Positions 11,331 through 23,260 of a DNA stretch of 64,000 nucleotides are shown one piece after another. This DNA comes from Hydractinia symbiolongicarpus (taxonomy: Eukaryota > Cnidaria > Hydrozoa > Anthoathecata > Hydractiniidae): assembly GCF_029227915.1 (NCBI RefSeq), contig NC_079876.1, positions 14,756,001-14,820,000 on the forward strand, read 5' to 3'. Position numbers and translations under genes: made by a program. The notes under the pieces were generated by a model that was not told the origin of the DNA, did not search any database, and saw nothing but the letters and a program-made list of their open reading frames with translations. Each line of letters begins with the position of its first letter. Position 1 is the stretch's first letter.

Positions 11331-12070
11331 TCCGCCGGCCGGTGTTTCTTTGTAATTGTGTTTTGTATTTAAGTGCAGTATTCTATTCAGACCTTCCTAC
11401 ACGATCCAATTTATATGACAGATAATATATGAACACCTATGCTATACCTTGAACATTTTGAAATGTTAAATTGGTTGATTCAATTTTCGCATGTGTCAAG
11501 AGCATAATTTAGATAAACATTTACATTATTAAAATTCCGAGTGGTGCGATTAAAATGACCAAAATTGATAGTGCATGGTTTCAAAAGTTCTTTCCATTTA
11601 GAATGTTTTTTTAGAAAAGATCATTGCCAATTTATATTTTCCATAGCCGCTTTACACCCTTCTTATAGTACAGATGTTTACGTTACTTGTTAGTTAATTT
11701 TGATTTCAATTGGAAATTGTACAGCGTTTACGACCAAAGTTTTCACAAGTGCTCACACTTCTCACAGTGCTTGAGCTTAGATCAGCGCGAAATGCAAGAA
11801 AATAATTAAACAGTTATTTAACACAAATGATATGGTAAGATGTAAAGAGAAAAAGTATATTTCATGTTTCATGTTACAATCTATTATTACTTCATGCAGT
11901 TACATAATATGTTTAAGTAATAGATAAAGGAAATCATATCATTTTTAAAAAGATTAGTATAAAGCAAGACGTTCCGATTAGCTAATTTTAACAGTTAGCA
12001 TTAGATTTTCGGATCTTACAGAGCAAATTTAACTTATTTTCGAAGCTATGATTTCCCTCTTAAACTGTAA

Positions 12071-12180
12071 TCAATAATGATCAATAATGATCAATAATGA
12101 TCAATAATGATCAATAATGATCAATAATGATCAATAATGATCAATAATGATCAATAATGATCAATAATGATCAATAATGA
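12071..12180. repeat. 10-bp minisatellite (AATGATCAAT)n, 10 copies
   Basis: The same repeat as at 2876 but with about 10 full copies, accounting for about 60 bp of the length difference between units 1 and 2. Confidence 0.97.
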
Positions 12181-12447
12181 ACAGTAGTAATCAGTAGTAA
12201 TTAATGGAATTGTCAATGAAACAATAAAATTGTCTGTTCTTCTTACTTTTCCGAACCTAAAATAAATGTTAGAAAGTAGAAGTACATAAATATGCAGTAT
12301 ACCATTAATCTGCACGAATAAAATGCTTCTGGATACCGGCTAATCTCCATACTTTCCGTCTATGCCGGAAATCTATTCACAACGCTTGGCAGAAATTATT
12401 ACATTAGAAGTAAATACAATAACGAAATTGAAATGTAGATTTTTTAG

Positions 12448-15400
12448 TTAAGTATAAAAAAATGAACGGTCTTGCGAATGAGGAACGAATCTTAACAAAC
12501 ACACAACATTCAGCCTCAACCTTTGTGTAGATAAAGGTCGTTTGAAACTGTAATGAAAGTCTAACAACATACATGAATTGCACGTCTTGGCACATAACAC
12601 TTTCATCTTCTTTTCTTCTATTTCACATTTCCCATCATCTTTCCAATATTTGCAAAAGTGGCCAAGGTGGGGATCATCCTCGCACGAATTCATATTTAAG
12701 TTGTAGTCTACAGAATTGGTCAAACAATTAATTAGTTAGCTATTAGTTGGTTATTTGTTGGTTATTGGCTGATCATTAGTTGGTTATTAGTTGGTTATTA
12801 GTTGGTTATAGACTGTTGTCAATTATATTTCAAATTATTCACTTTCTTATAACCAACAAAGACATAACTCTTAAGTCTAAAAAATAACTATTTATTTGGT
12901 GAATTTTGCAATGTTAGCAATAAGATTCATGTAGAGGAGATCTTTGTTTACGCTACGGAAAACCCGCAATTCACTTAAACATTTTCTTAAATCTCTGTCA
13001 AATATGCACAGCAAGTAAAAGATCTAACCCTTAGATTGTTCATTCATGTAGGTTACTGCTGGTATTTATAATAAATTATAAGCACTTACCACTAGGAACG
13101 CCACATGACTCAGCACAATATATTCTCATGATATTACCCTGTCCGAGCACCCAGTCGTGACAATCGGATTTAAAGCTATGGCAAAACGTACGGCTTTTTC
13201 CGGAAGTGTCATCTTTATAAACTGTGATGAAATTAACCAAAACAAACGTTTTTTATTCAACTTTTCAGAGATAGCTCAAAGAAGGACACAGGGCTTCTCT
13301 GTTGTAAGGTCAGTGGAAAAATCCAATTATGCAGATGGACAATAAAAAAAAAGAATCAAGCAATCTTTATGCAAAGACATTTTTAGACACCTTTATATAA
13401 AGCTTAAAACATTGATCAAGTATATGTACAGGTTGCAGAGATTTCGGGAATAAAAAAGTTAGTTGATTATGGCATCAACGTATTGTATATGGAAGCCGGT
13501 TTGCCGAGATCCGTCTAAGTGGTATTCTTGATGGAATTTTAAATTTTGTTGATATGGAGAGGCGGGTTGGGCCGCTTGCCTAGATCTCGCCTATATTACC
13601 CCAGATTTCCGCAAGTGAACTGAAAAAAGTTCCATGTAAACAGTAACAAAGCAGATTGGCTCGGCTAAGAGAAATGGTTTAATTATGCTCACGTAATCAA
13701 ATTCTTTTGTTATGAAAATTATTTCTTTTACTCGGCATTATTTCATGTTTTTATTATTCAGAGCCAGCCCGCCCGCCTTCAGAGGTAGTTTTTTTTAATG
13801 TCAACACAAATTAGAGGCCGGCCCGGCAAGTGAGTCAAGTAGATTTGCCGAGCCAGCCCGCCTCATGATCTGCACACATAAAAAGGTCCTGCCAGCATAA
13901 TTGCTTACCTTAGGAGAAAAATGTGGATTATAAAACGTAAAGCCGAATTTGATAACACTTTAGAAATGTTAGATTCTGCTGTATATCTTAATTTGTTTAG
14001 TCACACTCATTGATTGCCTCTCGTAACTTGAGATTTAACTTATCTACTAGCTTAGTTAAATTTGCATTGATCGTAACATTTCATAAAAAAATAATCAGAA
14101 AAGTTCCCCTTACTTTTGCATCCAGAATTTGCACCGTCGGTAGGAGCTACTGCAGCAGTTGCGTTATCCCAACAACAACCGAATTTTGTGAACGCACAGT
14201 CAGGTAGAGGTGGTAATTCCTTCGGAGCTAAAAAATATATATTTCTTAAAATTATAACTAGCGTTATGTTTAAAACAAAAATCTTATAGCTTTTTATTCC
14301 ATTTTTTAACAACTTTAAAGTAATCAATTTTGAATTCTCTGTATTTCTGTCCATTTACAAACATAAAAAGCAAGATTTTATCTGAGTTCAGTTGATAATG
14401 GTTTGGTCTAATGTTATTTACACCGCTTACAATTATTTCGAGGTCAAAAAAATTATTCCCGTGAGCGAAAATAGTGAAATCATCGAAAGATAATTGTCGA
14501 TTTTTACAAACCCGTAAGTAATCGCTAACAGCACTGTTGCTAGGCAACACAGATTTACTTTTTTCTTTGGACCGTCTGAAAGAAACTCGAAGCTAAAATT
14601 GTAATAACTGTCAATTTTTCAAAATATGTAAGAATTAAAAAACAGATTTATTTATCCAGACGGTTAACAATTGCCAATATTAATATTTTTTTTCGTGATT
14701 TCTATCGCTATACCACAACATACCCAATCTTCGAGCGATTAGTTTGGCATCAAAATTATTAAATTAACAGGCCAGAAACATTTAACAATCGAACGAGCAA
14801 TGTTGAGAAGAAAACATTTCACCTTTTTTACACAAATTTGTTCTGCACAAGGTTAAACAAATATGTTTTTTGTCATACTATTGAACTAACAGTTTTGCTG
14901 TTTTGTTTTTTTCTTAATTATTTTCAATAAAAAGTGTGTAACAGAGACGTGTGACATCACAATAAAGAGAAAGCCCTTTAGAATTGTTTTCAAATTTTGG
15001 TCACTTGCTTGGCTAATGTGTAAAAATGCTGAAGTATATATCATATTCAGCACAAAACGATGTAAACGAAACTAGCACGACTAGCAAGAAAAATATGAAA
15101 AGGACTTCTTTTATGGAAAGGACCAAGTTATCCAGTATGGTTTTATAATCAACACTGAAATAACTAAGTTTTAATCAGAAGACGTACAAACAATTAATTC
15201 TTTCTTAAATCTTCTTTCTTTTATCAGCATTGAAATTCATGGGGAGGAACCCCAGACACAATGTTGTAAAAAGTTAAAGAAATAAAACTTTAAAACTATG
15301 GATAATATTAATATATTCTTACCACAAAGTTGACATGTACCTCTGCAGTGTGCTCTTGCTGATTCTTTATACTTTTTGCAGATGTGTACTTTCGTTGCAG

Positions 15401-15984
15401 CTAATTTACAGAAGTCAGAATTCGGAGAGAAATCCAAACATGGTCCTAAAAATTAAAAACAACGGGATTGTTTAAAATTCAAAAAAATTCTAGAGACACA
15501 AAACTACTGAGCACTATTCTACTATGTTGTTCCACAATTTGGTTGTATTTTTTCCAAAGAAAACCTATATTAAAAGGGTTAGTGTGAACACGGTTATGTT
15601 GGTTTGAGTGAACATGTATATTTTCATATGTGATTTTTTGCATATATTTTTTATAAGAGATAACAGAGTTTTTGAATTTGCACTAATGGTTGTAATGTTA
15701 GCTTGATAGCTGGCTAAGTTTGCACTAATTCAATATCTTCGGAACTGAAACTCCGTTGTTTCATCCCTTTCAAGTATGTCCAAAGTCATGTTAAATGCAA
15801 AAAAAAATGAATTTTTTTAGTTAAATTATATTACTACAGAAACATAGGCTTCAGAGAATGAGATTAAAATATGAAGCTTACCATCAAACTGCCTCAAGTA
15901 TCCAACAAAATCTTTTGTTATCAGTTGAGAGTGAACACTACGGAACGTTACCGCTACTGCCAGTAAGAAGAAAAAGCAAGCCAT
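12448..15984 (-). CDS. Secreted ShK-domain protein, five exons, array copy 2
   Basis: Exons: 15882-15984 (signal peptide), 15323-15445 (ShKT), 14114-14227 (FGCC cassette), 13090-13221 (degenerate ShK-like) and 12448-12707 (ShKT plus tail). All splice sites and phases match copy 1, and every exon is open. The protein is almost identical to copy 1; a visible change is Asn-Ala in place of Asn-Thr in the FGCC cassette (WDNATAAV), which removes an N-glycosylation sequon (N-T-T). The intron between exons 3 and 2 is about 315 bp shorter than in copies 1 and 3, joined at 'caattattt/cgaggtc'. Likely functional. Confidence 0.85.
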
Positions 15985-16074
15985 CACAAAACCAAATACT
16001 GATAATAATGATCACCAAAGAGAACTGTCAGTTATCAATCTTCAATGAGATTGACTGAATGATCAACACCGAGT

Positions 16075-16083
16075 CCTTTTATA
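16075..16083 (-). promoter_or_regulatory. TATA box of ShK gene copy 2
   Basis: Same GGTATAAAAGGACTC context on the minus strand, about 90 bp upstream of the ATG at 15984. Confidence 0.75.
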
Positions 16084-16656
16084 CCTTTAGTGGGTTGCAC
16101 TAATCATGTGTGCGATCTTAAATGCGGAAACAAGTAGCACCAATCGATAATATTTTGGAAAGTGCGAGATGAGAAAATATGTTTCGAATGTTATGATTTC
16201 TTCATAACAAATTAAAGAAAGTTATACAAGTTAGTAACTTATGAAACAAAATTCGGGAACGAATCACAACGCATCAATAATAAATCCGAAACTGCGAGAT
16301 AAGAGATCACGTTTCGAATGTTTTTGAAGTTTCGAAACAAACTTAACATCATATTTGATACTATTTATTATAAATTAGCAACCTGTGCGTCACGAAATGC
16401 GGAAATACGTTGCCCCATCGGTGGTGTTTTCGAAACTACAAAAGTTACGTGTTTCCGATTCTTCGGAACAAATTTAAATCATTTTATGTGGCAAGGTGTT
16501 AATATCTTTTAAAACCTTCCTTGTGAATCTAAAAGCTGCAAACATTATAAACAACAATAAAAGGAAATTGTTGAAAACAGTAATCTTTTCGTTCTAATAA
16601 GCTTACGGGGGATCGAAAACACTGAAAAATTAATAATAATAATAACCTTCTTATTA

Positions 16657-16957
16657 AGGGGGATTCTCACGTAGCGAATTGAACGGCGAATTCGACGGCG
16701 AATTCGATGGCGAATTCCCTTTTTAATTTTCACGACAAAATAAATTGGGCGCTAAATTCATTGTTTACATTAGTTAACCGCGTTCTGATTGGTCAAAAAC
16801 TAGCAGCGAAACCTTTAGCCGCGAAAAAGTAGGAACTGTTTCTACTTTTCAGCGAAGCGAATATTGCGATGCAAAATCAAAACAAACAAAACTGGGCATG
16901 CTCAGATACAATTTGCCGTCGAATTCGCAGTTTAATTCGCTTCGTGAAAATCTCCCT
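16657..16957. mobile_element. PIF/Harbinger-like MITE, copy 2
   Basis: Duplicate of the element at 7837 with the same inverted ends and TTA flanks. It reached this site by array duplication, because the flanks are also homologous. Confidence 0.75.
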
Positions 16958-19674
16958 TTATGGACCTATAAGTAATAGAAGAACGCCGATTTTACCAAAT
17001 ATACTTTACTTAACTTTATTGATCATAAATTTGAGTTATTTGTCGAAACAATTGGTAAATGTGCTTGATGTAGAGCTAACAGAATGGTTTTGGTGTTTTC
17101 GACAGTGCTTTCTCCGTTTTCGACGTCTTCATTAGGCTAGCTATTGTTATTGTTGTAGTTTAACCCTATTGGGTTGGAGACTTTTTACCCAGGCTATCGC
17201 AGAAATTCGACGCCATTTTGCTTCTTGTCATTGTGCTGATGAATGCTTATACAAAGAACGCAGTGAATTTACAATATCAACATTTCTTGTTGTTTGACGG
17301 AGTGATTCGAGATATTGGATTTTTTTTAGCTAACTAGATTTTGAGTCTAGCAGTCTGTATGTGACTAGCTAGCTATATTTTACTGTTTCTCCAGTAGTGT
17401 TATTTTTTTACAAATATAACCACTATTTTGGTTGCTTTGAGAATTGAACTGTGCGGTATAAAGCCCTTTGTGAAGGCTTTTCAGCCAATCAGCGTTGTGG
17501 ATTTCCCGTTTGAACAGAATGAAAAAGTTATAAATAATGTTAAAGTTTGTTTGTAAATATCCTTACTTTCAACGTTTCGAAAAGCAAAAGAAAAGTCCCT
17601 TTTATTATCCATATTGCTCAGTATGTGCAAGAAATACAAACCGACGACAAGACTTCTGTTGTTGTTATTGTTATTGTTATTACTGTTGCTTGTTTATTTG
17701 ATTACAATGCAAATTTTATTTCTCTAGAACGGTAACTAAATTCCATTGTTTAAGCGTGAATGATTCGTAACGCTTGGATTCACACAAGTAAAGCAATGAG
17801 AGATGTGAACATAAAGCATATAAATGAAATCCCAGCTTTCCGTTTTACACTACAGAAGCAAATTTACGAGTAAGCGAGTGAATATACCATAATTATCATC
17901 GAGCTGGCGGGTAAAACTACTGGTGATAATAAAAAAAGCATTTATTCTTTGATTTACCAATTAAAACAAGTGAATGACATAGGTTTTGTATTTTTGTGCA
18001 AAGGAAACTGGCTTTAAAAATATAGAAATAAAACACTTAACTTTTATTCGCTGTTTTATCCATTAAACTTATTTTTTCCGCCGTTTGAATGAAATTAAGT
18101 ACAATTAGTTTTGTTATTAAACAAAGTTCAGTTTTTGTTCATAGATATTGATGCGCGTATGTCGAGTTTGTGGAATTGTTTCCGGAAAAAATTGCAGTTT
18201 GTTGTTTTTGTTGTAAATTTGTTATTATTTTTAAACATAAAGATATTACCACAGATTCCTTTGTGGTGTATATATAAGTTGTTTCGACGAGCATTACAGC
18301 TAGTTGTGTTTAATTTTAGATTTCCCGCCCTTTTTCTGCTATGAAATCGACCAATGTAGTCTAAATGTAGTCTTAGTTGAAAAAACTAACTCGCTAATTT
18401 TAGCCCAATTTTTCGGTGTAAAAAGCTTGGCTTGTTTTCACGACATCAACAAAATGTCAGCAAAAAAAAAAAGACAAATGAAGTTTCAGATATCGGTTGC
18501 AGTTACCGCAAGCTCTGAATTTGGGTGCAATTATACTAACTGGAAGGTAAAAACTTTAACTGAACAAGTGTCTATTTTATCAACGATTAGCGATACGTGA
18601 CAGTGAGTCGAGTATAAAATATGCTGCCCATATCGTATCTAATCTCAATAGACAGGCGTTATCTTTTGCTATATATGTATTGATAAGTGAAAGGTAGAAT
18701 TCAATTTTTTTGTAATATACGTATTAAAAAGTAAACAAACAAAAAAATAATTAAGAATAGTTGTCTTTTGCACCAATCGTTGAAACTGAAATTATGCATT
18801 GTCTTGCGATACGTTGTATTTCTAAGTGGAAATCCGGCTTAAATTAGTGCGATATTTCAATGTTTTTAAAATTTAAATTTAATAAACACACATCTTAACG
18901 CACAAAACAATTATTAAAACATGTGATAAGTACGTCCACCTTTCTCACAACTAACAAGCAAACTCTGTTCATCTGCAGATTATCATACAGATTATTCACA
19001 AAAATATATACATTCTATCAATCGTCTTTTTATGTACATATAAGATAATAATTTAAGTATTTAGCCTCCTTCTCCCGCCTTCCGTCAACCAATGTCAACT
19101 TTGCTTTTAACCGCTCTCCCAGAGTTGACATCCTCTTTTGGAAAAAGACCCACCAAGTCGAGATGTTCATACATATTTGAACTCATGATAAATTTATTGA
19201 CTTTACTTAAACGAAAAAACTTTCAAATAAAACGCCGAAAATACTGTAAAAACACTTTTATAAGAACAATTTACTAAATTTGGAAAATCAAGGATTTAAC
19301 TATAAAAAGTGACGTCAAAAGTAGGACCACCTCCATTGTAAGTTCGGAATTGCCATTTATAATTTTCTTTCAATTTTTGTTTCAAAAAAACATATTACAA
19401 AGAGAGAGAGAGAGAGAGAGAGCGCTTAAAGTACGAATTAGACTAGGACGGATAAGAATGTTGGATAATTGAATTTGAAGATTAAATAAATTTCCTCCTG
19501 TTGTTATTGCTGTCTGAAGTCCTTTAAAGGTTTTAATTTTCTTTCAGAAACTCATAGCAGGTGGGTTAGACAACATTTTTACAATTATCATTAAGATAAA
19601 AAGGCTGATTGACATATGTAAACAACTTGTATATATATAGATTTCATTCGAATCAATTTAATGTTGTTACTTGA
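16958..19674. other. Spacer between ShK copy 2 and VLIG fragment 3
   Basis: Homologous to 8138-10898. It differs by small indels, for example loss of ~30 bp near 18350. No supported gene. Confidence 0.6.
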
Positions 19675-20106
19675 TTACGGCATGTAGGTTCCATTACGTT
19701 TTTGTGCATTGGTAACATAATACAGTTTCTTTACTTCGTCCTGTGCCTCTTTCGTTGTTATGCACCCCCAAGATGATGTATCAGCTGGTTTTACATCAAA
19801 GAAAAAATTCCCAATTCTGCACATGACCTTATGTGTTATGTGTTTCCATAGAATTGAATTCATATTACTTTCTGTTATGTTCCAGCTGGAGTATGGCTCA
19901 CCAAGTTTATGATAGTTCTTATACTTGATTTTCTTATCACTTTTACCGCCTCTGTAGTATTTCTCCGACGCGACAAGATTGCTGCAAATGTCTAAGCTGA
20001 ATTCGTGTGTTTTTAAAACATAAACATGTCCGAATCCTTGCGGGCGGTGAGCGCGGGAGAAATGTCTTGGGTCGTCGTATGTGTGATCACTGTCGCATAG
20101 TAATTT
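19675..20106 (-). pseudogene. Truncated 3' end of VLIG-like gene, copy 3
   Basis: Third severed VLIG end, same stop and breakpoint (20106). At some positions, such as the Asn-Gly codons near the stop (cattacgttt) and the ggcggtgagc stretch, it matches the intact gene better than copies 1 and 2 do, consistent with being nearest to it in descent. Confidence 0.9.
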
Positions 20107-20846
20107 TCCGCCGGCCGGTGTTTCTTTGTAATTGTGTTTTGTATTTAAGTGCAGTATTCTATTCAGACCTTCCTACACGATCCAATTTATATGACAGATA
20201 ATATATGAACACCTATGCTATACCTTGAACATTTTGAAATGTTAAATTGGTTGATTCAATTTTCGCATGTGTCAAGAGCATAATTTAGATAAACATTTAC
20301 ATTATTAAAATTCCGAGTGGTGCGATTAAAATGACCAAAATTGATAGTGCATGGTTTCAAAAGTTCTTTCCATTTAGAATGTTTTTTTAGAAAAGATTAT
20401 TGCCAATTTATATTTTCCATAGCCGCTTTACACCCTTCTTATAGTACAGATGTTTACGTTACTTGTTAGTTAATTTTGATTTCAATTGGAAATTGTACAG
20501 CGTTTACGACCAAAGTTTTCACAAGTGCTCACACTTCTCACAGTGCTTGAGCTTAGATCAGCGCGAAATGCAAGAAAATAAGTAAACAGTTATTTAACAC
20601 AAATGATATGGTAAGATGTAAAGAGAAAAAGTATATTTCATGTTTCATGTTACAATCTATTATTACTTCATGCAGTTACATAATATGTTTAAGTAATAGA
20701 TAAAGGAAATCATATCATTTTTAAAAAGATTAGTATAAAGCAAGACGTTCCGATTAGCCAATTGTAACAGTTAGCATTAGATTTTCGGATCTTACAGAGC
20801 AAATTTAACTTACTTTCGAAGCTATGATTTCCCTCTTAAACTGTAA

Positions 20847-20996
20847 TCAATAATGATCAATAATGATCAATAATGATCAATAATGATCAATAATGATCAA
20901 TAATGATCAATAATGATCAATAATGATCAATAATGATCAATAATGATCAATAATGATCAATAATGATCAATAATGATCAATAATGATCAATAATGA
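20847..20996. repeat. 10-bp minisatellite (AATGATCAAT)n, 14 copies
   Basis: The same repeat as at 2876 with about 14 copies. The companion copy B (about 22980) lacks it, leaving only the decayed 'acagtagtaatcagtagtaatt' tail. Confidence 0.97.
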
Positions 20997-21150
20997 ACAG
21001 TAGTAATCAGTAGTAATTAATGGAATTGTCAATGAAACAATAAAATTGTCTGTTCTTCTTACTTTTCCGAACCTAAAATAAATGTTAGAAAGTAGAAGTA
21101 CATAAATATGCAGTATACCATTAATCTGCACGAATAAAATGCTTACATAC

Positions 21151-21798
21151 ATGAATTGCACGTCTTGGCACATAACACTTTCATCTTCTTTTCTTCTATT
21201 TCACATTTCCCATCATCTTTCCAATATTTGCAAAAGTGGCCAAGGTGGGGATCATCCTCGCACGAATTCATATTTAAGTTGTAGTCTACAGAATTGGTCA
21301 AACAATTAATTAGTTAGCTATTAGTTGGTTATTTGTTGGTTATTGGCTGATCATTAGTTGGTTATTAGTTGGTTATTAGTTGGTTATAGACTGTTGTCAA
21401 TTATATTTCAAATTATTCACTTTCTTATAACCAACAAAGACATAACTCTTAAGTCTAAAAAATAACTATTTATTTGGTGAATTTTGCAATGTTAGCAATA
21501 AGATTCATGTAGAGGAGATCTTTGTTTACGCTACGGAAAACCCGCAATTCACTTAAACATTTTCTTAAATCTCTGTCAAATATGCACAGCAAGTAAAAGA
21601 TCTAACCCTTAGATTGTTCATTCATGTAGGTTACTGCTGGTATTTATAATAAATTATAAGCACTTACCACTAGGAACGCCACATGACTCAGCACAATATA
21701 TTCTCATGATATTACCCTGTCCGAGCACCCAGTCGTGACAATCGGATTTAAAGCTATGGCAAAACGTACGGCTTTTTCGGAAGTGTCATCTTTATAAA
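21151..21798 (-). pseudogene. Extra ShK exons 4' and 5' downstream of gene copy 3
   Basis: Exon 5' (21151-21285, intact ShKT domain up to the donor) and exon 4' (21668-21798) lie downstream of gene copy 3 on the same strand. Exon 4' is 131 nt instead of 132: one C is missing at about 21778 (ctttttcgg where the others read ctttttccgg), which shifts the frame. Because all introns are phase 1, an undamaged pair could have been spliced in as extra domains. As it stands only exon 5' could be added in frame, if exon 4' were skipped. Probably a dead by-product of the local duplication. Confidence 0.75.
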
Positions 21799-23260
21799 CT
21801 GTGATGAAATTAACCAAAACAAACGTTTTTTATTCAACTTTTCAGAGATAGCTCAAAGAAGGACACAGGGCTTCTCTGTTGTAAGGTCAGTGGAAAAATC
21901 CAATTATGCAGATGGACAATAAAAAAAAAGAATCAAGCAATCTGTATGCAAAGACATTTTTAGACACCTTTATATAAAGCTTAAAACATTGATCAAGTAT
22001 ATGTACAGGTTGCAGAGATTTCGGGAATAAAAAAGTTAGTTGATTATGGCATCAACGTATTGTATATGGAAGCCGGTTTGCCGAGATCCGTCTAAGTGGT
22101 ATTCTTGATGGAATTTTAAATTTTGTTGATATGGAGAGGCGGGTTGGGCCGCTTGCCTAGATCTCGCCTATATTACCCCAGATTTCCGCAAGTGAACTGA
22201 AAAAAGTTCCATGTAAACAGTAACAAAGCAGATTGGCTCGGCTAAGAGAAATGGTTTAATTATGCTCACGTAATCAAATTCTTTTGTTATGAAAATTATT
22301 TCTTTTACTCGGCATTATTTCATGTTTTTATTATTCAGAGCCAGCCCGCCTTCAGAGGTAGTTTTTTTTAATGTCAACACAAATTAGAGGCCGGCCCGGC
22401 AAGTGAGTCAAGTAGATTTGCCGAGCCAGCCCGCCTCATGATCTGCACACATAAAAAGGTCCTGCCAGCATAATTGCTTACCTTAGGAGAAAAATGTGGA
22501 TTATAAAACGTAAAGCCGAATTTGATAACACTTTAGAAATGTTAGATTCTGCTGTATATCTTAATTTGTTTAGTCACACTCATTGATTGCCTCTCGTAAC
22601 TTGAGATTTAATTGTGTTTTGTATTTAAGTGCAGTATTCTATTCAGACCTTCCTACACGATCCAATTTATATGACAGATAATATATGAACACCTATGCTA
22701 TACCTTGAACATTTTGAAATGTTAAATTGGTTGATTCAATTTTCGCATGTGTCAAGAGCATAATTTAGATAAACATTTACATTATTAAAATTCCGAGTGG
22801 TGCGATTAAAATGACCAAAATTGATAGTGCATGGTTTCAAAAGTTCTTTCCATTTAGAATGTTTTTTTAGAAAAGATTATTGCCAATTTATATTTTCCAT
22901 AGCCGCTTTACACCCTTCTTATAGTACAGATGTTTACGTTACTTGTTAGTTAATTTTGATTTCAATTGGAAATTGTACAGTAATTGTACAGAAACAGTAG
23001 TAATCAGTAGTAATTAATGGAATTGTCAATGAAACAATAAAATTGTCTGTTCTTCTTACTTTTCCGAACCTAAAATAAATGTTAGAAAGTAGAAGTACAT
23101 AAATATGCAGTATACCATTAATCTGCACGAATAAAATGCTTCTGGATACCGGCTAATCTCCATACTTTCCGTCTATGCCGGAAATCTATTCACAACGCTT
23201 GGCAAAAATTATTACATTAGAAGTAAATACAATAACGAAATTGAAATGTAGTTTTTTTAG

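Larger units (their letters stand above)
20129..22608. repeat. Internal partial duplication in unit 3 (copy A)
   Basis: The sequence starting taattgtgttttgtattt at 20129 starts again at 22609, so 2480 bp were duplicated locally. Copy A keeps the minisatellite, exons 5' and 4' and part of intron 3, but has lost ~300 bp between the flank and exon 5' (junction near 21143, 'aaaatgcttacatac'). Copy B, from 22609, has lost the minisatellite (junction near 22980) and continues into the full ShK gene. The junction at 22608 lies in intron 3, so exon 3 was not copied. Confidence 0.9.
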
